From NCBI GenBank assembly GCA_033220425.1, contig CM065646.1, positions 3,975,501 through 4,039,500 on the forward strand: a DNA stretch of 64,000 nucleotides, written 5' to 3'. The DNA comes from Lepraria neglecta. Its lineage: Eukaryota > Ascomycota > Lecanoromycetes > Lecanorales > Stereocaulaceae. The notes beneath the pieces were generated by a model. It saw nothing but the letters and a program-made list of their open reading frames with translations, was not told the DNA's origin and did no database searches. Below are positions 45,509-57,288 of this stretch, in pieces. Numbering within the stretch: the stretch's first letter is position 1; each line of letters begins with the position of its first letter. A program made the position numbers and the translations under genes.

Positions 45509-47515
45509 TCAATGGCCCCGGCCGGGGCCTATGTAACACCCGCGGCCATAGCCTATGGTGCCCTGATTGACGTCGCGCACCCTTCCAGATCTCGGTGCTC
45601 GCAGTGCCTCTCCATCGAGCGTGCCTTCTTTTGCAAAATCTCGACCTCCGATGGCGCGGCGGGGCTCAGGGGCCTCGACCTGGTATCTTCCCAGCATCAC
45701 ACCTCCATCCTGGCTTGTGAAATGGGAAGCATTTGAGGAGTTCTCACTATGAAATAACCGCGCTCGCTCTTCTCGACCTCTCGACTGGGGAGCATATTGG
45801 TCGCTGTATCTTGAGTTCTTCGCGGTACGACGGTCGTTGAGGTGGCCAAATTCTCCTGCTGCATACTCGTTTTTGACAGTGTTTTCTGAGCTCGAACCGG
45901 AGCTTTCGTACGATCGCTTTCGCGGCGCTCTACTCTGGTTGCCAGCCCGGAAGGACTGATCGTAGCCTGAAGACCGACGAAGGTGGTCATCGCTACCTCC
46001 AGCTAGGAATCCATCCAATTCTGCCTTGACTCTGACTCCGACGTTTGCCGAATTGTTTCCGTCCATGAAGGTCTGGTTCCTGTCCATGAAGGCCTGGGCT
46101 TGTCGTTCCTCCAGCCATCTAGGTAGTTTGCGCAAGTTAAGCTTCCTCCGTGTCTCCTCATCCTCTGGGTACTCATGCTTATACCTGCATCCTTCTTGCA
46201 TGTAGTCACACATGCCAGTTCTGAGGTAATAAGTGCAGTATTCTTTCTTGCCGAGAACGCCTGGTGTTTGTGGTGTTTGATAGTACGGCGTTTGGGTGAG
46301 TTTCCCTAGTGTTTCCTCGTCCTCTGGGTACTCGTGCTTGTATTTGCAACCTATTTGCATATAGTCGCACTTGCCGGTCCGAAGATAGTACGTACAGTAT
46401 TCTTTTTTGCCAAGTTTGCCTGGTGTTGCAATAGAGTTTCTTGAATGAGGTGGAGCAAAGGTGGAGTCATGGATGATCTTGTCGATGCGGGCTTGTGCTT
46501 CATCAATATTCGCAGTCTGAGGCACACTTGCCAGCCCTGGTTCGGTCTTGATTGGTGGCGAACCCTGGACTAGGCCCTTGGTTAAGCTGCGAAATGATAT
46601 GACTTCAACTTCGTCAGAATCTGTGGTGGCATTTGAGTCATAGTTCTTCGGCATCGACATTCTCTTTGACTGGGAGATCTGGGCTTCACGTAAGGCTTGC
46701 TCATTTTCTCGATGGGTAGTACTTTGGCCTTCAGACGTCTCCTTCGGCGCTGAAATTCCCTTTGGTTGAGAGACCTTGGCTTCATTCAAGATCTGCTTGT
46801 TGTTTCCATGGACATTGCCCTGGATCTCAGATGACTCCTTCGGGGTCGACACTGGCTTTGATTGAGATTTTTGGGCTTCACGCAGGGCTTGTTCGTTGTT
46901 TTCATAGGTAGTGATTTGACCACATGACTGCGTATCCTTGGTCACTATCTGCTCGCGTGAATGTTCACTCGGTAAGAAGCCGATGTCGTTGTCAACGAAA
47001 CGGACAATGCCAACTTCCTTCGGTTGTTCCCCCGCTCTCGTCTGTAAAACCGCGAAAGGAAGACATAGCTGAGAACCATCATTCACCAGCCCCGGAAGGC
47101 GGCACGCACAACGCTTGAACCCCGCGAGTGTCAAAACCCTCGCAGCAAAATCATCGCCTTGGTTATCACTAGCGAGATGCTTGATCTCGTGCTCCTGGCA
47201 AAACAGCTGTATGTGGAGGAGCAGCCCTGACATTACTGCCAACCTGTTGGCTTGGTCCGCACCCGCGGTGATCATGCTCCCGATCTTGCAAGTTTGGTAA
47301 GGTTGATCCAATCCAGGGATGTGCTCACTGGCAATCGTGATTGCAATGGTGGATATAGGATGACCTTTGTCATTATTAGGGATATTGACCTTGACTGCGT
47401 GTCTCTCCAGTCCATCTGCTAGCGCAGAAACCCTCCAAATTGGAGAAGAGATGTCGAGATGCTGGTCATCGTCCTCTGAAACCCCACTGACTGATGTTCC
47501 CATTGCTTCATCCAT
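45509..47515 (-). CDS. Two-finger CCCH zinc-finger protein with internal repeats
   Basis: Single exon. The open frame begins at a TTG 42 bp upstream; the first ATG is 47515 (MDEAMGTSVS), giving 668 residues. Two nearly identical C-x8-C-x6-C-x3-H fingers lie at about 374-394 and 427-447, each inside the unit KKEYCTYYLRTG and KHEYPEDEET. The finger block is clearly an internal duplication. Upstream (about 205-290) a 35-residue segment containing EQALREAQ and SQSKxxSxPKE occurs three times. The N-terminal 165 residues are folded-looking, and their GLLLHIQLFCQ...HLASDNQ...AARVLTLAGFKRC resembles the C-terminal half of a GNAT acetyltransferase, weakly. The C-terminus is Arg/Ser/Gly-rich. CCCH fingers of this type usually bind RNA. 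No ortholog is claimed. Confidence 0.75.
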   Translation of the reverse strand: MDEAMGTSVSGVSEDDDQHLDISSPIWRVSALADGLERHAVKVNIPNNDKGHPISTIAITIASEHIPGLDQPYQTCKIGSMITAGADQANRLAVMSGLLLHIQLFCQEHEIKHLASDNQGDDFAARVLTLAGFKRCACRLPGLVNDGSQLCLPFAVLQTRAGEQPKEVGIVRFVDNDIGFLPSEHSREQIVTKDTQSCGQITTYENNEQALREAQKSQSKPVSTPKESSEIQGNVHGNNKQILNEAKVSQPKGISAPKETSEGQSTTHRENEQALREAQISQSKRMSMPKNYDSNATTDSDEVEVISFRSLTKGLVQGSPPIKTEPGLASVPQTANIDEAQARIDKIIHDSTFAPPHSRNSIATPGKLGKKEYCTYYLRTGKCDYMQIGCKYKHEYPEDEETLGKLTQTPYYQTPQTPGVLGKKEYCTYYLRTGMCDYMQEGCRYKHEYPEDEETRRKLNLRKLPRWLEERQAQAFMDRNQTFMDGNNSANVGVRVKAELDGFLAGGSDDHLRRSSGYDQSFRAGNQSRAPRKRSYESSGSSSENTVKNEYAAGEFGHLNDRRTAKNSRYSDQYAPQSRGREERARLFHSENSSNASHFTSQDGGVMLGRYQVEAPEPRRAIGGRDFAKEGTLDGEALRAPRSGRVRDVNQGTIGYGRGCYIGPGRGH

Positions 47516-49493
47516 AGTAGGAAAGGCTAATGTTGATGGTTGTTCGTGGATAAACAAACCCGGTGAGGTGAGAAATTGAACTTATAGCAGCTTTGCCGGC
47601 TATAAATAGTACAGAACCACACTTTATTTTGCTCCGCGGACATACAAATATGGACTCACCCCTACTGCCTTGCTAGAAATGTCATTCCTTGTGCTTAATT
47701 GTGAGTAGAATTGATAGACCTTGCACTTAGTTGATCTATCAATCATTAGCTCCAATAACTTTTACTTTTGTCATTGTACCATGTTCTCCGAACTTGTTTA
47801 TTTACTAACATTATGTGTCTCTATCTATATTGTAAGTTCGTGTCTCTATATTTCGACTCGACCTTCTTAAGTATTAGCCCATTGCTCAGTTTATAGAAGT
47901 GTCAAAATCCTGAATGTTTAATTTTACTATGGTACCAAAGCCTTGATTGTCAACTGCGATCTTGACATAATTGCCGGAATGGCTTCACCCGCGAGTGAGA
48001 ACAGATCGGATCTCTTCTTTTTTTGCAAGCTTCCACTTGGGTCTTACCAGCTCTGTCAACCAAAATTCTACGGCATTGCTACCGGCAACCTGGATTAAGA
48101 CCGTTATATAAATTGGGAGCAATGAGTTGAATACACCAACTTCAGTGGTGGAGATGAGCTATGAACTTAACAACATTGTGGCGCAGTTGCTTTATTCTGA
48201 AGGCTGTGAGGATGATACTGCACAGAATTGCAACGAGAGGATGGCTAAAAGCCCTGGTGGGTGGATACTGGGTTGGCAGTGCTTCATCCATAGCAGCTAT
48301 TTCGTCTGAGTCTTATCCGATGTATCGTCGGAAGAGTGTGGCCTCAATTCAACTCTTTCAGGCGCGAACTTCATCTCAGATCAGACACACTTCTATTCTT
48401 TGGCCTATAGTCTCTATTTTGAATACACGATCTTGTAGAGAACGATTTTCTTCACAATCCGAGACTCCCTGACGGATCAGTTACTTGGAGTCGTATTTGA
48501 CTCTCATTCTTCTGTGCTGCTGCTCTCGCGATTGGTTCGCTGCTCTGAGAGGAATGTACCCTTGTGCTACGAGTTGCTCGTCATCCATTCCCCTCATGCC
48601 ATTATCCCGACGAATCACCCCTATGCGTCGAGCAGCCTCCGATTTCATCATCAAATCATAAGTCGTACGTCACAAGACTCATGCATGTCCTATCGACGCT
48701 GCATGCCTTAGCGCTGGCACCGAGTGTATCATCGCTCGATCTGCGATCTGTACCAAAGATCGTGGAAGAGATTGGTTGATCATTAGCCCGAAGCGTCAGG
48801 GTGCAGTGCTTCGCGACATCTTAGAATCCTGCCGGAGAGGCTCTCCGGGATGCGCGCGTTGAATGTCTGCGGGAAGCTGCAGAGTGCCTAATTCTGCCTG
48901 TCGGAAGATAATCTTATTCCCAGTACCGAAAGTGGAGACGGGAAATGGCGTGCTGAGTCCCACTTCCGATGAGGCCCGTCCAACACGGCTTCGATCAGGC
49001 GAGCGTTTTAATGACCCTGATCCATAGGAAGGTATCCGTCATAGCACAGAGCAACTTTAATAGGAAGTCAACTCCCTCCTTCTTTTTCGAGAACAGAGCC
49101 GCGGAAAATGGCTGATAGGCACCTTGTCCGTACTCCGGTCACAGGCACCTCCACATCGCTAGCGGAGCCCCACCATCTCATAGCTTGAGCATTTCTTTCT
49201 TACAAGGATGTAAATGCGTAGGCCGATGCCGGTCAACACTTCCTAGTCAATCAGTTTACCTCAAATGGCTCGATGTGGCTCTATGCCTAAATCTCTCTGC
49301 GGTCGTACCTCATTGCTGTTTGGCACATCTTGAAGGCACACTTCCTTAACCAATGGTATGTTGAGGTTCTTGTGAGAGGCCGTGCGAGTATACAATGCAT
49401 GAGCCCGGAAAATGCTGCAGGAGTGCGCATAAGTGAACCCTGCGTCAAACATAGTGGGTTCCTAAGCAGAAAAAATCCAAAAAAAATCCAAAA
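47516..49493. other. 2 kb without a supported gene
   Basis: Rather AT-rich from 47600 to 47950, with a 9 bp inverted repeat (ATTGATAGA at 47710, TCTATCAAT at 47735). Frames at 48127-48711 are short and lack motifs. Nothing resembling a mobile element was found. Confidence 0.5.
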
Positions 49494-50181
49494 TCAGCGG
49501 GTCATCTGCATAACCGTTATCGCCGTCGATACTGCTGCAGCATCATCTTCCTTCCGCCCGAGATCTGGCAATATTAGACCGTCTAGAAAAGGTTTCAGGA
49601 AACATACCTCTTGTTCGGCCATGGTGTGAATTCTATAGGGCGTTTCAACCACACAAACAATGGGCACCTGCCTGAAGATTCTCGCAGCGTATGTGTAGCT
49701 GCCATCATTCATCGCCGGCATCACAATGTTGGGCACTCATGTGCGGTGAAGGACTTGGCCGTTTGTTATTGGTCTCGAATGCGAGATCGACATAAGAACG
49801 CACAATCCCTCAATGAAATTTCACGACTTGTGATGAACACTGCAAGCACATTACTTCGGAGTCTTGGCTATACCTCTTGTCGTCAATAAGGAAACCATCT
49901 TCCGGCGCAATTACCTGCGAGCGTCGATCCAATGTCACCTCGGCCCCCTCCTCCACCACCCCCAGCACCTCGTCCACCATGGTCCACGCCCCCTCCTTCA
50001 CCAGGCAAACACACCCTCACAATACTCTCAAATCCTTACGGGCTACTTGCCAGCCAGCTTAAGAGTCCACTTAGCACCCAATGCCACCTAATTCCGGTTG
50101 ACGAGATGGAAACCTCCAGCATGGATATGTCCGAAATCCCTGAACTCAGCCTGGACAGTCACTCGAATTTGAGCACCTAGA
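49494..50181 (-). pseudogene. Possible gene relic, unrecognised
   Basis: Protein-like segments occur in sequence on the minus strand: AEFRDFGHIHAGGFHLVNRN near 50150-50085, EGAWTMVDEVLGVVEEGAEV near 49998, VIAPEDGFLIDDKRY near 49915, and MPAMNDGSYTYAARIF with VCVVETPYRIHTMAEQEV at 49736-49600. They are interrupted by several stops and frame changes. Similar composition continues across the breaks, which argues for a former gene, but I cannot name a family. The alternative is chance open frames in G/C-rich sequence. Confidence 0.3.
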
Positions 50182-50553
50182 GGAGGGACGGTATAGATGG
50201 CAATAGAGGGGATAGGAAGAAGGAATGAAAATGAAGGCTTGGAGGGGGCGAATGAAGCTGTATGCGCTTGGTATGGGATGTTTCGGGGAGCTCATTTTGA
50301 AGCAAGACTCACAGAAGAGAATGGGAAATGAGTTGCGATGCGTGTTCTGGACCGAGACCTGGAATAGCCGTCATAAAAGCGAGTTGTAGCGTCATGTATG
50401 GTGAAAAGTGAAGATTCCGTTCTGCACGAAAAGACTGGAATTAGTCGGTCGAACCCGTGACCTTCGCAACATCAGACAAAATTCCCAGATTTTTCCGACT
50501 TGCATACAGTGATCAGTCATGTCGTGAACTGATCGAAAGACTTGTCTAGCTTG

Positions 50554-53500
50554 TTACGGCTCCATTGGTTCAAGCGCTTCCTCAGCCGCCAGTCCAGTAC
50601 GCCACAGAGTATCTTCCTGACTTTCGCTCCCGCTCATGAATCTCCTTGCAGCTCGGGATCCAGCCTGTTTGTTACGCTCTTTGAAGATCAGGCCCGCCTC
50701 AAGTCCCGAAATCTGTGCCTCATCATGACTATCACCGTTGCCGGACCTCTGAGGGGGTCTCCATTCGTTGACACTAGCCTCTTCCAGCCCCTGCATCCGT
50801 GCATCTTCTTTTTCACTCTCTTCCGACCACAGAGAGTTTCGGCGGCAAAAATTCATGAAAGCAAGCCAGCAGGGGTCAGTAGCTAGCACCCACGGGTTGC
50901 CGAGGATTATTAGTCCTTCCTTCGCCCTCGTAATAGCAACATTGAATTTCTTCTTCTCGTCCACCACGCCCATTCCTCTCATCTTATCCTCTTTAAGAAA
51001 TCGCTTCCTTGATCTTGTCGTACAGATTATGACGAATCTATTCTCCAGTCCTTGGAAAGCTTCCATGGGTCCAATATTCACGCCCGACAAGCTCGATTCT
51101 CTAGCAATCTTGCGGAGAAGATTGACCTGAGCGCGAAATGGCGACATTATGCAGATCTCAGACTGCTCGACGATCATCTCTTCGGCTATGAGAGAAAGCA
51201 CATAAGCAATGGCCTTTTGGGCTTCTCGTCTATTGTACCAGCCACCTCCTACCGTGCGAATGTCCTCGCAATCGTCCATTCCTCCATTGCAGGCGAACAG
51301 TACTGGCCAACGGCGTCCACGCCAACCACTCCATGATTGTAATGTGTCTATATGAGTGGCTTCCTGAATGAGGGTATTAGCATAGAACAGAGACGATGGA
51401 ATAGCCAGAATGGCGGAGTGAGAGCGGTAGTTCCGGACAAGGTTCACGAAAGGCGGGCGTAGCATCGGAGAGCTTTGAAGGGCGCGATGAAGGCTTTTGC
51501 GCGCAAGTGGATGCGAAGCGTAGATTGGATGATTTGAAAGCCGCTCGAAAAGAGAGACATGCAAGGTAGTGGATTTGTGGTACGTCCGAGCGTTGAGCTG
51601 GTGCTGATCTCCTGCCATCACAAAGATGGGACTTGGAGTACACACGTGAGCGGTAGGGGGAGTTACTACAGTGAGTGGGATTAGCGTCTCGGGCTCTGTT
51701 GCTTGCGCAGCTTCGTCGATGATGAGAGCTGTCCAGTGTAGTGGAGCCTCCGTACTGAAACCACTAGATCGGTCGGGGTGAACAGCCATGAACAAATTTT
51801 CCTGCAGCGAAACCAGATCACGGTTGGTAACCCTGGCTTGAACGAGGATATCAGCATCTCGGCAAGTGGTGACGACCACTTTGTATGCCATAAGCTTCGG
51901 CAGAGGCGGTATACTGAAGATGTCATTTTCCACTAAACAAAATGGCAGGAGCTCCTGAGGAACCTCAGCGAAAGTTCTGGAGAAGGCGTTAAGCCGTAGC
52001 ATCTGTTTTGGCCCGAAGTAAGCTTTCAACCGCAGAGTAAGGGTATCTGCAGCTGGGTTAGATGGCGCACAGAGTAGTATGCTGCCAGTCAATGCGCTAT
52101 CGTTCCCCAATTGTGTCACCATTTCGCAGATGGTCTTGGTCTTTCCACTGAATGGATCCGAGTCAGTATTTCCCTTTTGAGATGGTTCTCAAGTCAAGCG
52201 ACATGTCTCAAAGATTTACGGCTCAAAAGAGGGCATGAATAAGGAAATAATAGCTCAGAAAAGATAACTTACGTTCCTGGCGGGCCATTTATTAGGTAGC
52301 CAAAGGTCCCATAGTATCGCGACTGCACTGCGTCTACAGCTTTCTATGTGATAGGTCAGCCATGCTATATAGCCTTCAAATGGAGATGCCCCTACCTTCT
52401 GCTCGTAATTGAGGCTTGTGTCGAACCATGTCTGTGTAAATCGTGCAGAAGGAAATGCCTTTTGCTGAATTCCGTTGGATTTTGAGGGGAAGAGCATAGC
52501 ACGTAGCCAGCTACCAGTGGTGGGGCATTCTGAAGACGCTGAGTTTCCTTGAGATGTTTCTGTCGAAGGACTTCGATCGACGGTTACTGAAAGCGAAGAC
52601 TGCGGTTGAAAGCCTGCGGGCCTACAATCAGTAGAATTCCTGGCCTCCGTCATTTTATCTTTGTTGACAAGGCGATAGTCTGTGATGTGTTCTATTACAG
52701 TGTCTTTCGAAGTCTTAGAAGACTTGGCTGACCCAGTTCCTCGGCCTAGTTCTTGTTGAACGTCCGCGACCGCCCTTTGCATGCTCTGCACCAAGGAGGC
52801 TTGCACAACAAAACTCACGTTGCATACTGGTGTTCCGAGCAACGCAAGCCCGTTGACTTTAAGTATCAATGCTTCATTAGCTTTATCGATCCCCACAACT
52901 GTGGCTTGTATTTGAACTCCCGCAAAACCGGGACAAGGCGTGCCCCTATCGCGCCCAATACCAGGCGTAAGCCACAGGTCCATCCCTCGCGGCGATCCTG
53001 TGACTGGATTGAGGATCAATTGACGAAGCATGACAGAATCTCCAAAATCTACAGAAGGTGTACCCTCTCTTACCCCTGGGACCCTCAGTAGATAGATCTG
53101 CTGCGCATGGTCTAGTAATTTTAATGATACTCTGAAAAGGTCGTAGGATCGATACTCTGGTATTTGTGCCTCAAGGTCGAGGACAAGACAATCTGTGAAA
53201 TACTGTTCGTAGTTCTCAGGGAGTATTCCATCAAGAGAATCAACGGGTAAGTTCCCATCAACGCTTGGGTACGGTGGTTTATCGAGAGTAGGTAAGAAGT
53301 GAGTACCAGCAAAAGTGGAAACATATTTCCCGAAATCAATGCCATCGACAGGTTGAGTAGTAACCAAAGAGGCTGGCGCGTCATTGATGGCTTTGAGAGA
53401 CTGGGGTACAAAAGCTTGGACGTAGACATCTGGTCTCCATTGTTGACTGTTCCCCCGGGAAGCAAGCGTAGTAGTTTCCAGTGCAGGTAGTGCCTCCTTC

Positions 53501-53901
53501 GTAGCGTTCTGAAATTCTGGCTGAGTTTGCTTGATAAAGCTCGTACTTCTTCCCGAATCGGGACCGTTTGGGGATGGTTCTTGTGCAGGAGTTGAGTGTA
53601 GTCTTGCCCGAGATCCATTTGAGGTCGTACCACCCTGTTCGGATGTAAAGTTCGATTTTTTAGTAACATTGATGACGTGAGGACTGACGTTGGCTTCCTC
53701 ACCACGGCCCTCATTTGAAGATGTCACATTGTAAGGGCTTCCAGTAGGATGTTGGTGCACGGCGGAGCTTCTGCTCCCTAAAGGATTCGTAACCTTGAGG
53801 ATCTTCTTTTCTCGCGATGGAATCTGGAAGTTTGCGGGATTTGCAGCTGAAGGTTCCCATTCCAAGGGAACATATTTTCCCTTTCTCTTTTCTTTAGCCA
53901 T
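50554..53901 (-). CDS. SF1 RNA helicase of the MOV10/SDE3/SAD-3 (Hrr1) group
   Basis: Three exons, about 1,090 residues; ATG 53901 opens MAKEKRKGKYVPLEWEPS. Residues 1-500 are a poorly conserved N-terminal region with a small beta-rich part. The intron near 52400-52350 and the one at about 52274-52150 join into YYGTFGYLINGPPGTGKTKT, so the Walker A motif is split by an intron. Further SF1 motifs: LLCAPSNPAADTL (Ia), IIDEAAQATEPE (II), VMAGDQHQL (III), NYRSH (IV), MSPFRAQVNLLRK, GLENRFVIICTTRS (V), KFNVAITRAKEGL (VI). The set is typical of Upf1-like SF1B helicases, and the short form fits MOV10/SDE3. Relatives act in RNA silencing: Neurospora SAD-3 in meiotic silencing and S. pombe Hrr1 with the RNA-dependent RNA polymerase. 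Orthology to these is inferred. Confidence 0.82.
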
Positions 53902-55442
53902 TGCAGTGGTCAATGCTGTCCAGTAAGTTCAAAAACGTCTCGAGTGGGAAGTATTGATGACAGTCTCCAGATAACTCCGACTTCTCTCCATATCATGCAA
54001 GGGCTTTCGTAAGTGACTTTGAAGAACCCTCAACAGGAAGCTCACGTCATGGATGGCGGCATTCGTACCATGAGTCACCGAACAATGAGAAGATTGCTTC
54101 CGTTTGGGGCAGTCTGTGTTGACCCGCAACTTGTAACGAGACAAAGGGACGATGTGGTAACGATGCAATATACTTCTGCTGAGGGTAGAATACAAAATGA
54201 TAATGTTTGTGCAAAGCGGAAGTTGGAGCCTTGCAAGACATTTGAGACGGGAGTGATTACCCCTGTAACTTTTCCGTACCGCTAAGCCACAATAGACAAT
54301 GTTTATTACGTGGCTGCCGATCTTCAAATGTTGTTTCCTTTGCTCCTTTCTCTTTGCATATACACTCCATTCCGGGCAGCACAAGGGTAGCAGACGCTGG
54401 CTACGATGGCGTCTTGAATCTCCACACTGATCCCTGTGCTGGCACACATCATCTACGGAGAATTGCGGAGCACGAGGGATCCATTGACTTCACAGCGCCC
54501 ACAGATTCTCCTGTAGTTCCTCCACGTCCTTGATGCGAACTGAAATCTCTTTTGGCAGGACTTCTCTGATTGTGACACTTATACTACCCACATGTTCTCT
54601 TCACCGCTGAACTTGCTTGCTTCCCTGTATCATATGAAGCTGTTGAGATAGATTGGATGACGCTTTTTTTTTGATACTATTGGTCAAAATAACGATAGGG
54701 GCAATGAGTAGCGACCTGGCTATTTATTCTACCTTACAATGTCTGTATGACCACCCCGGCTACAGCTTCTAGATGAAGCAAGTCCATCCGGATTTTGTAC
54801 CCTGTACCCGGAAATTACTCATGTCTTTGGAAGTGAAGTGGACCAATTTTGGCACCAGCTGGCACCTGACCTCAGTTTACCTTCACCGGCTTTCCCTTAC
54901 GCGCGAGAAAATTTGCAAATTCTCCGTTAGCATCTATCTCACTCCATTGGACAAACAGGTATGGATTGACTCTAGATGGCCTTTTCAGTACTTTTGAGTG
55001 CGTGCTAGCAACAAGGGTCATTGTCATTGATATCTGGAAGCTTTTGATAGTGCTCAGTGGCCGGAGTAGATCCTAAAAACAGTCTCAATTCTGAAGGGCA
55101 ACGGAGAGGGTGCCTTGCAGAATATGGGGTATGAGAGCTGTTGTGTATAACAAAGAAACAAGGCCTGGAGATCACCACTTCGGCACTCCGGTCACGTCAC
55201 TTTCTTCTCCAAATCATAACACATAGCCTTGACTCCTATAAGATGATCTTATCCTCCGTCTGAACAACTATCAGACTCCACAAGCACCATCTCGAAGGTT
55301 CAACACTCAGAATAGCACTTATCATCCCCTCTTGTCCCTCCAGGAAAAACTTGGTAACATATCCCCACTGGTGTAACTTCTCCCATCGACTGCTCTCTAA
55401 CTGCCTTTAGCTCAGAGCTGGTCTGACCAGCTCCTTCGCCCG
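53902..55442. other. 1.5 kb without a supported gene
   Basis: Divergent space between the helicase and the ORP1-like gene. Frames such as 53929-54447 minus and 54773-54997 plus have no motif. The 150 bp before 55443 are pyrimidine-rich, a probable leader. Confidence 0.5.
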
Positions 55443-56576
55443 ATGGCTGTCTCTCCTTTCGATGTTGACGTCTTTGTCGCTATCAACAAGAACGCCAGCA
55501 ACACATATTCTGTCAAGGTCAACGACTTTGTCGCTGTCAACAGAATCGCCAGCAACACAGATCCTGCCAAGATCAACAACTTTGCCTCCGGCAACATGAG
55601 CACTAGCGACATAGATTCTGTTAAAGGTGACGATTCTCTCACTGCTACAGGGGATACCATAGAGGCGACTACAAAAAATGCCAGCGACATAGACGCTGTC
55701 GATCAACCAGAGGGTCTCATCGACCCCTCGTGCAGGGCTCTACACTCGGGCAAGCCATGTGCTACTCAGTCTGGTAATCATCGCAAGGTGATTTCACACG
55801 TCTTCGGCCGCAACAAGACCTCCACCCAGCAACTTCCGGACGACTGCTGGATCCTATGGTGCCGTATGCACTATCAACGCAACCGGTACCGGGATATCTC
55901 TCTAGGTGTCTGGCACAAGCGTCAGCTTGAGATTGTCCGAGACCAGCTCAATGCATTCGAAGCCTTCAACGCTAAGCAGAAGTGGACAATCGCTCTCCGT
56001 AAGGCAACGCAAGACACTTTAAACGCTGAGAATCTAAGCCAAGTCTTTCCGGCTCTGAACGATGCGAATACGGACTGTGATGAGACACCGGCCTGCTGGG
56101 AGAGATTCCTTGCTCCCTACACTGGCCCTAACAAAACATTCGCCGACATTCGCAACGTACTTGTTGTCATCGAAAATGAATTCAACACACCAGCTTTCCT
56201 TGCTAGAGACAACAAGAAGAAAGTGTTTCCTGGTGTGGAGTTTCTTGCGGCGAGCACTAAAGACAAGGTCAAGAATCCTGTCGTCAGGCGTAAGGTCAAT
56301 GCTTCGACTCCACTTACGAATGGCACCATGCTGAATGCTAAGACCCCCGTCGAGGCTTCTCCTCCCACCCCAAATCGTTCGATTTCGACTCTCCCATTAC
56401 GCAAGCACAAGTCCACACCCAACGTCGCCACCCAAGCAATCATGGTACCACATATCCTAATCCGTAAGCGCAAGTCCGCAGACGACGTTGCTACTAGAGC
56501 AACCATGAAACCCCAAAAGCGTCGCCACTTGGTCCGTGGTATGGATCTGCCCAAGGCTGGACCTCGGGATCCATAA
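55443..56576 (+). CDS. ORP1-like fungal protein with N-terminal repeats
   Basis: Single exon, 377 residues. Residues 8-65 are about three copies of an 18-residue unit (VFVAINKNASNTYSVK, FVAVNRIASNTDPAK, FASGNMSTSDIDSVK). From about 110 the conserved core reads VISHVFGRNKTSTQQLPDD, then CWILWCRMHYQRNRYR and a helix ending RDQLNAFEAF. This His/Cys-containing motif is found in many Pezizomycotina proteins labelled ORP1-like. A metal-binding or DNA-binding role is plausible but not shown. The C-terminal third is Lys/Arg-rich (RKRKSADD, KPQKRRHLVRG) and probably nuclear. The pattern RKHKSTPNVATQA / RKRKSADDVATRA is another internal duplication. Confidence 0.7.
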   Translation: MAVSPFDVDVFVAINKNASNTYSVKVNDFVAVNRIASNTDPAKINNFASGNMSTSDIDSVKGDDSLTATGDTIEATTKNASDIDAVDQPEGLIDPSCRALHSGKPCATQSGNHRKVISHVFGRNKTSTQQLPDDCWILWCRMHYQRNRYRDISLGVWHKRQLEIVRDQLNAFEAFNAKQKWTIALRKATQDTLNAENLSQVFPALNDANTDCDETPACWERFLAPYTGPNKTFADIRNVLVVIENEFNTPAFLARDNKKKVFPGVEFLAASTKDKVKNPVVRRKVNASTPLTNGTMLNAKTPVEASPPTPNRSISTLPLRKHKSTPNVATQAIMVPHILIRKRKSADDVATRATMKPQKRRHLVRGMDLPKAGPRDP

Positions 56577-57288
56577 ACCGCCAACAGTGATGCACAAGAT
56601 TCGAAGAGATGGGTAGAGGTTTAGGAGTGTATTCATGCATTCGGGCAGAGATTCTGCCACAAGTCTTTACATATGATTGAAACAGGGAGGATTATGCGGA
56701 ACAACGGAGTCTTTCACAAGCATGCAAACATAGGGAAGGAGAGATTTGTCTTACCAGCGAGGGTGTCTCGGCATCGTGTACCTTCATCATGCATCTTCTT
56801 CGCTCATGCGCTTGCTATAATCTTAGCCACTTAGGATACCCAACAGAACGCAATCATTAACCCAGCAACCACCTCTTTGTGTTCCTGCCAGCGTAAAAAG
56901 GCATTAGCAAAGCGCTTTTTCGTCCCACATATTCCCTCACTTTTTCGCATCTCGCCAAACCTAAGCACAAGCATCTTCAACCCCCTCGTCGACTTCCTAG
57001 TCACATCTTCATCTTCACACTCGCCGAGCATTACATCAGCGATGAAGCTCAGCACCTCCACCTTCACCACGTTCGGACTCGGTCGCCGCCGGGACGATAC
57101 CCGCAGCATGCAAGCTTGACATAAAAGTGATGCTACAGGTATTCCAGTCCCAACCGTTGGGAGTTCATTTGCCCTACAAGGCTGTGAAGAAAAGTGTACA
57201 GGATGCTCGCTATGCTACAGTAATTTCCTAATGTTACCATAGAGGCGCCCTACAATAGTGCCTCTATCATACATAGGCTACACCAACT
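56577..57288. other. Intergenic, no gene confirmed
   Basis: Overlapping open frames on both strands at 56831-57119 (80-92 codons) mirror each other and neither shows a motif. The rest is empty. Confidence 0.45.

Noticed and set aside
47710-47743. 9 bp inverted repeat as a possible miniature transposon
   Set aside because: No target-site duplication or longer terminal repeat; stem is too short.
52150-52290. Helicase seeming to lack its Walker A motif
   Set aside because: The motif is split by an intron; splicing restores GPPGTGKTKT.
56831-57119. Opposed 80- and 92-codon frames
   Set aside because: Neither strand shows a motif, and each is explained as the other's mirror; not enough to call a gene.
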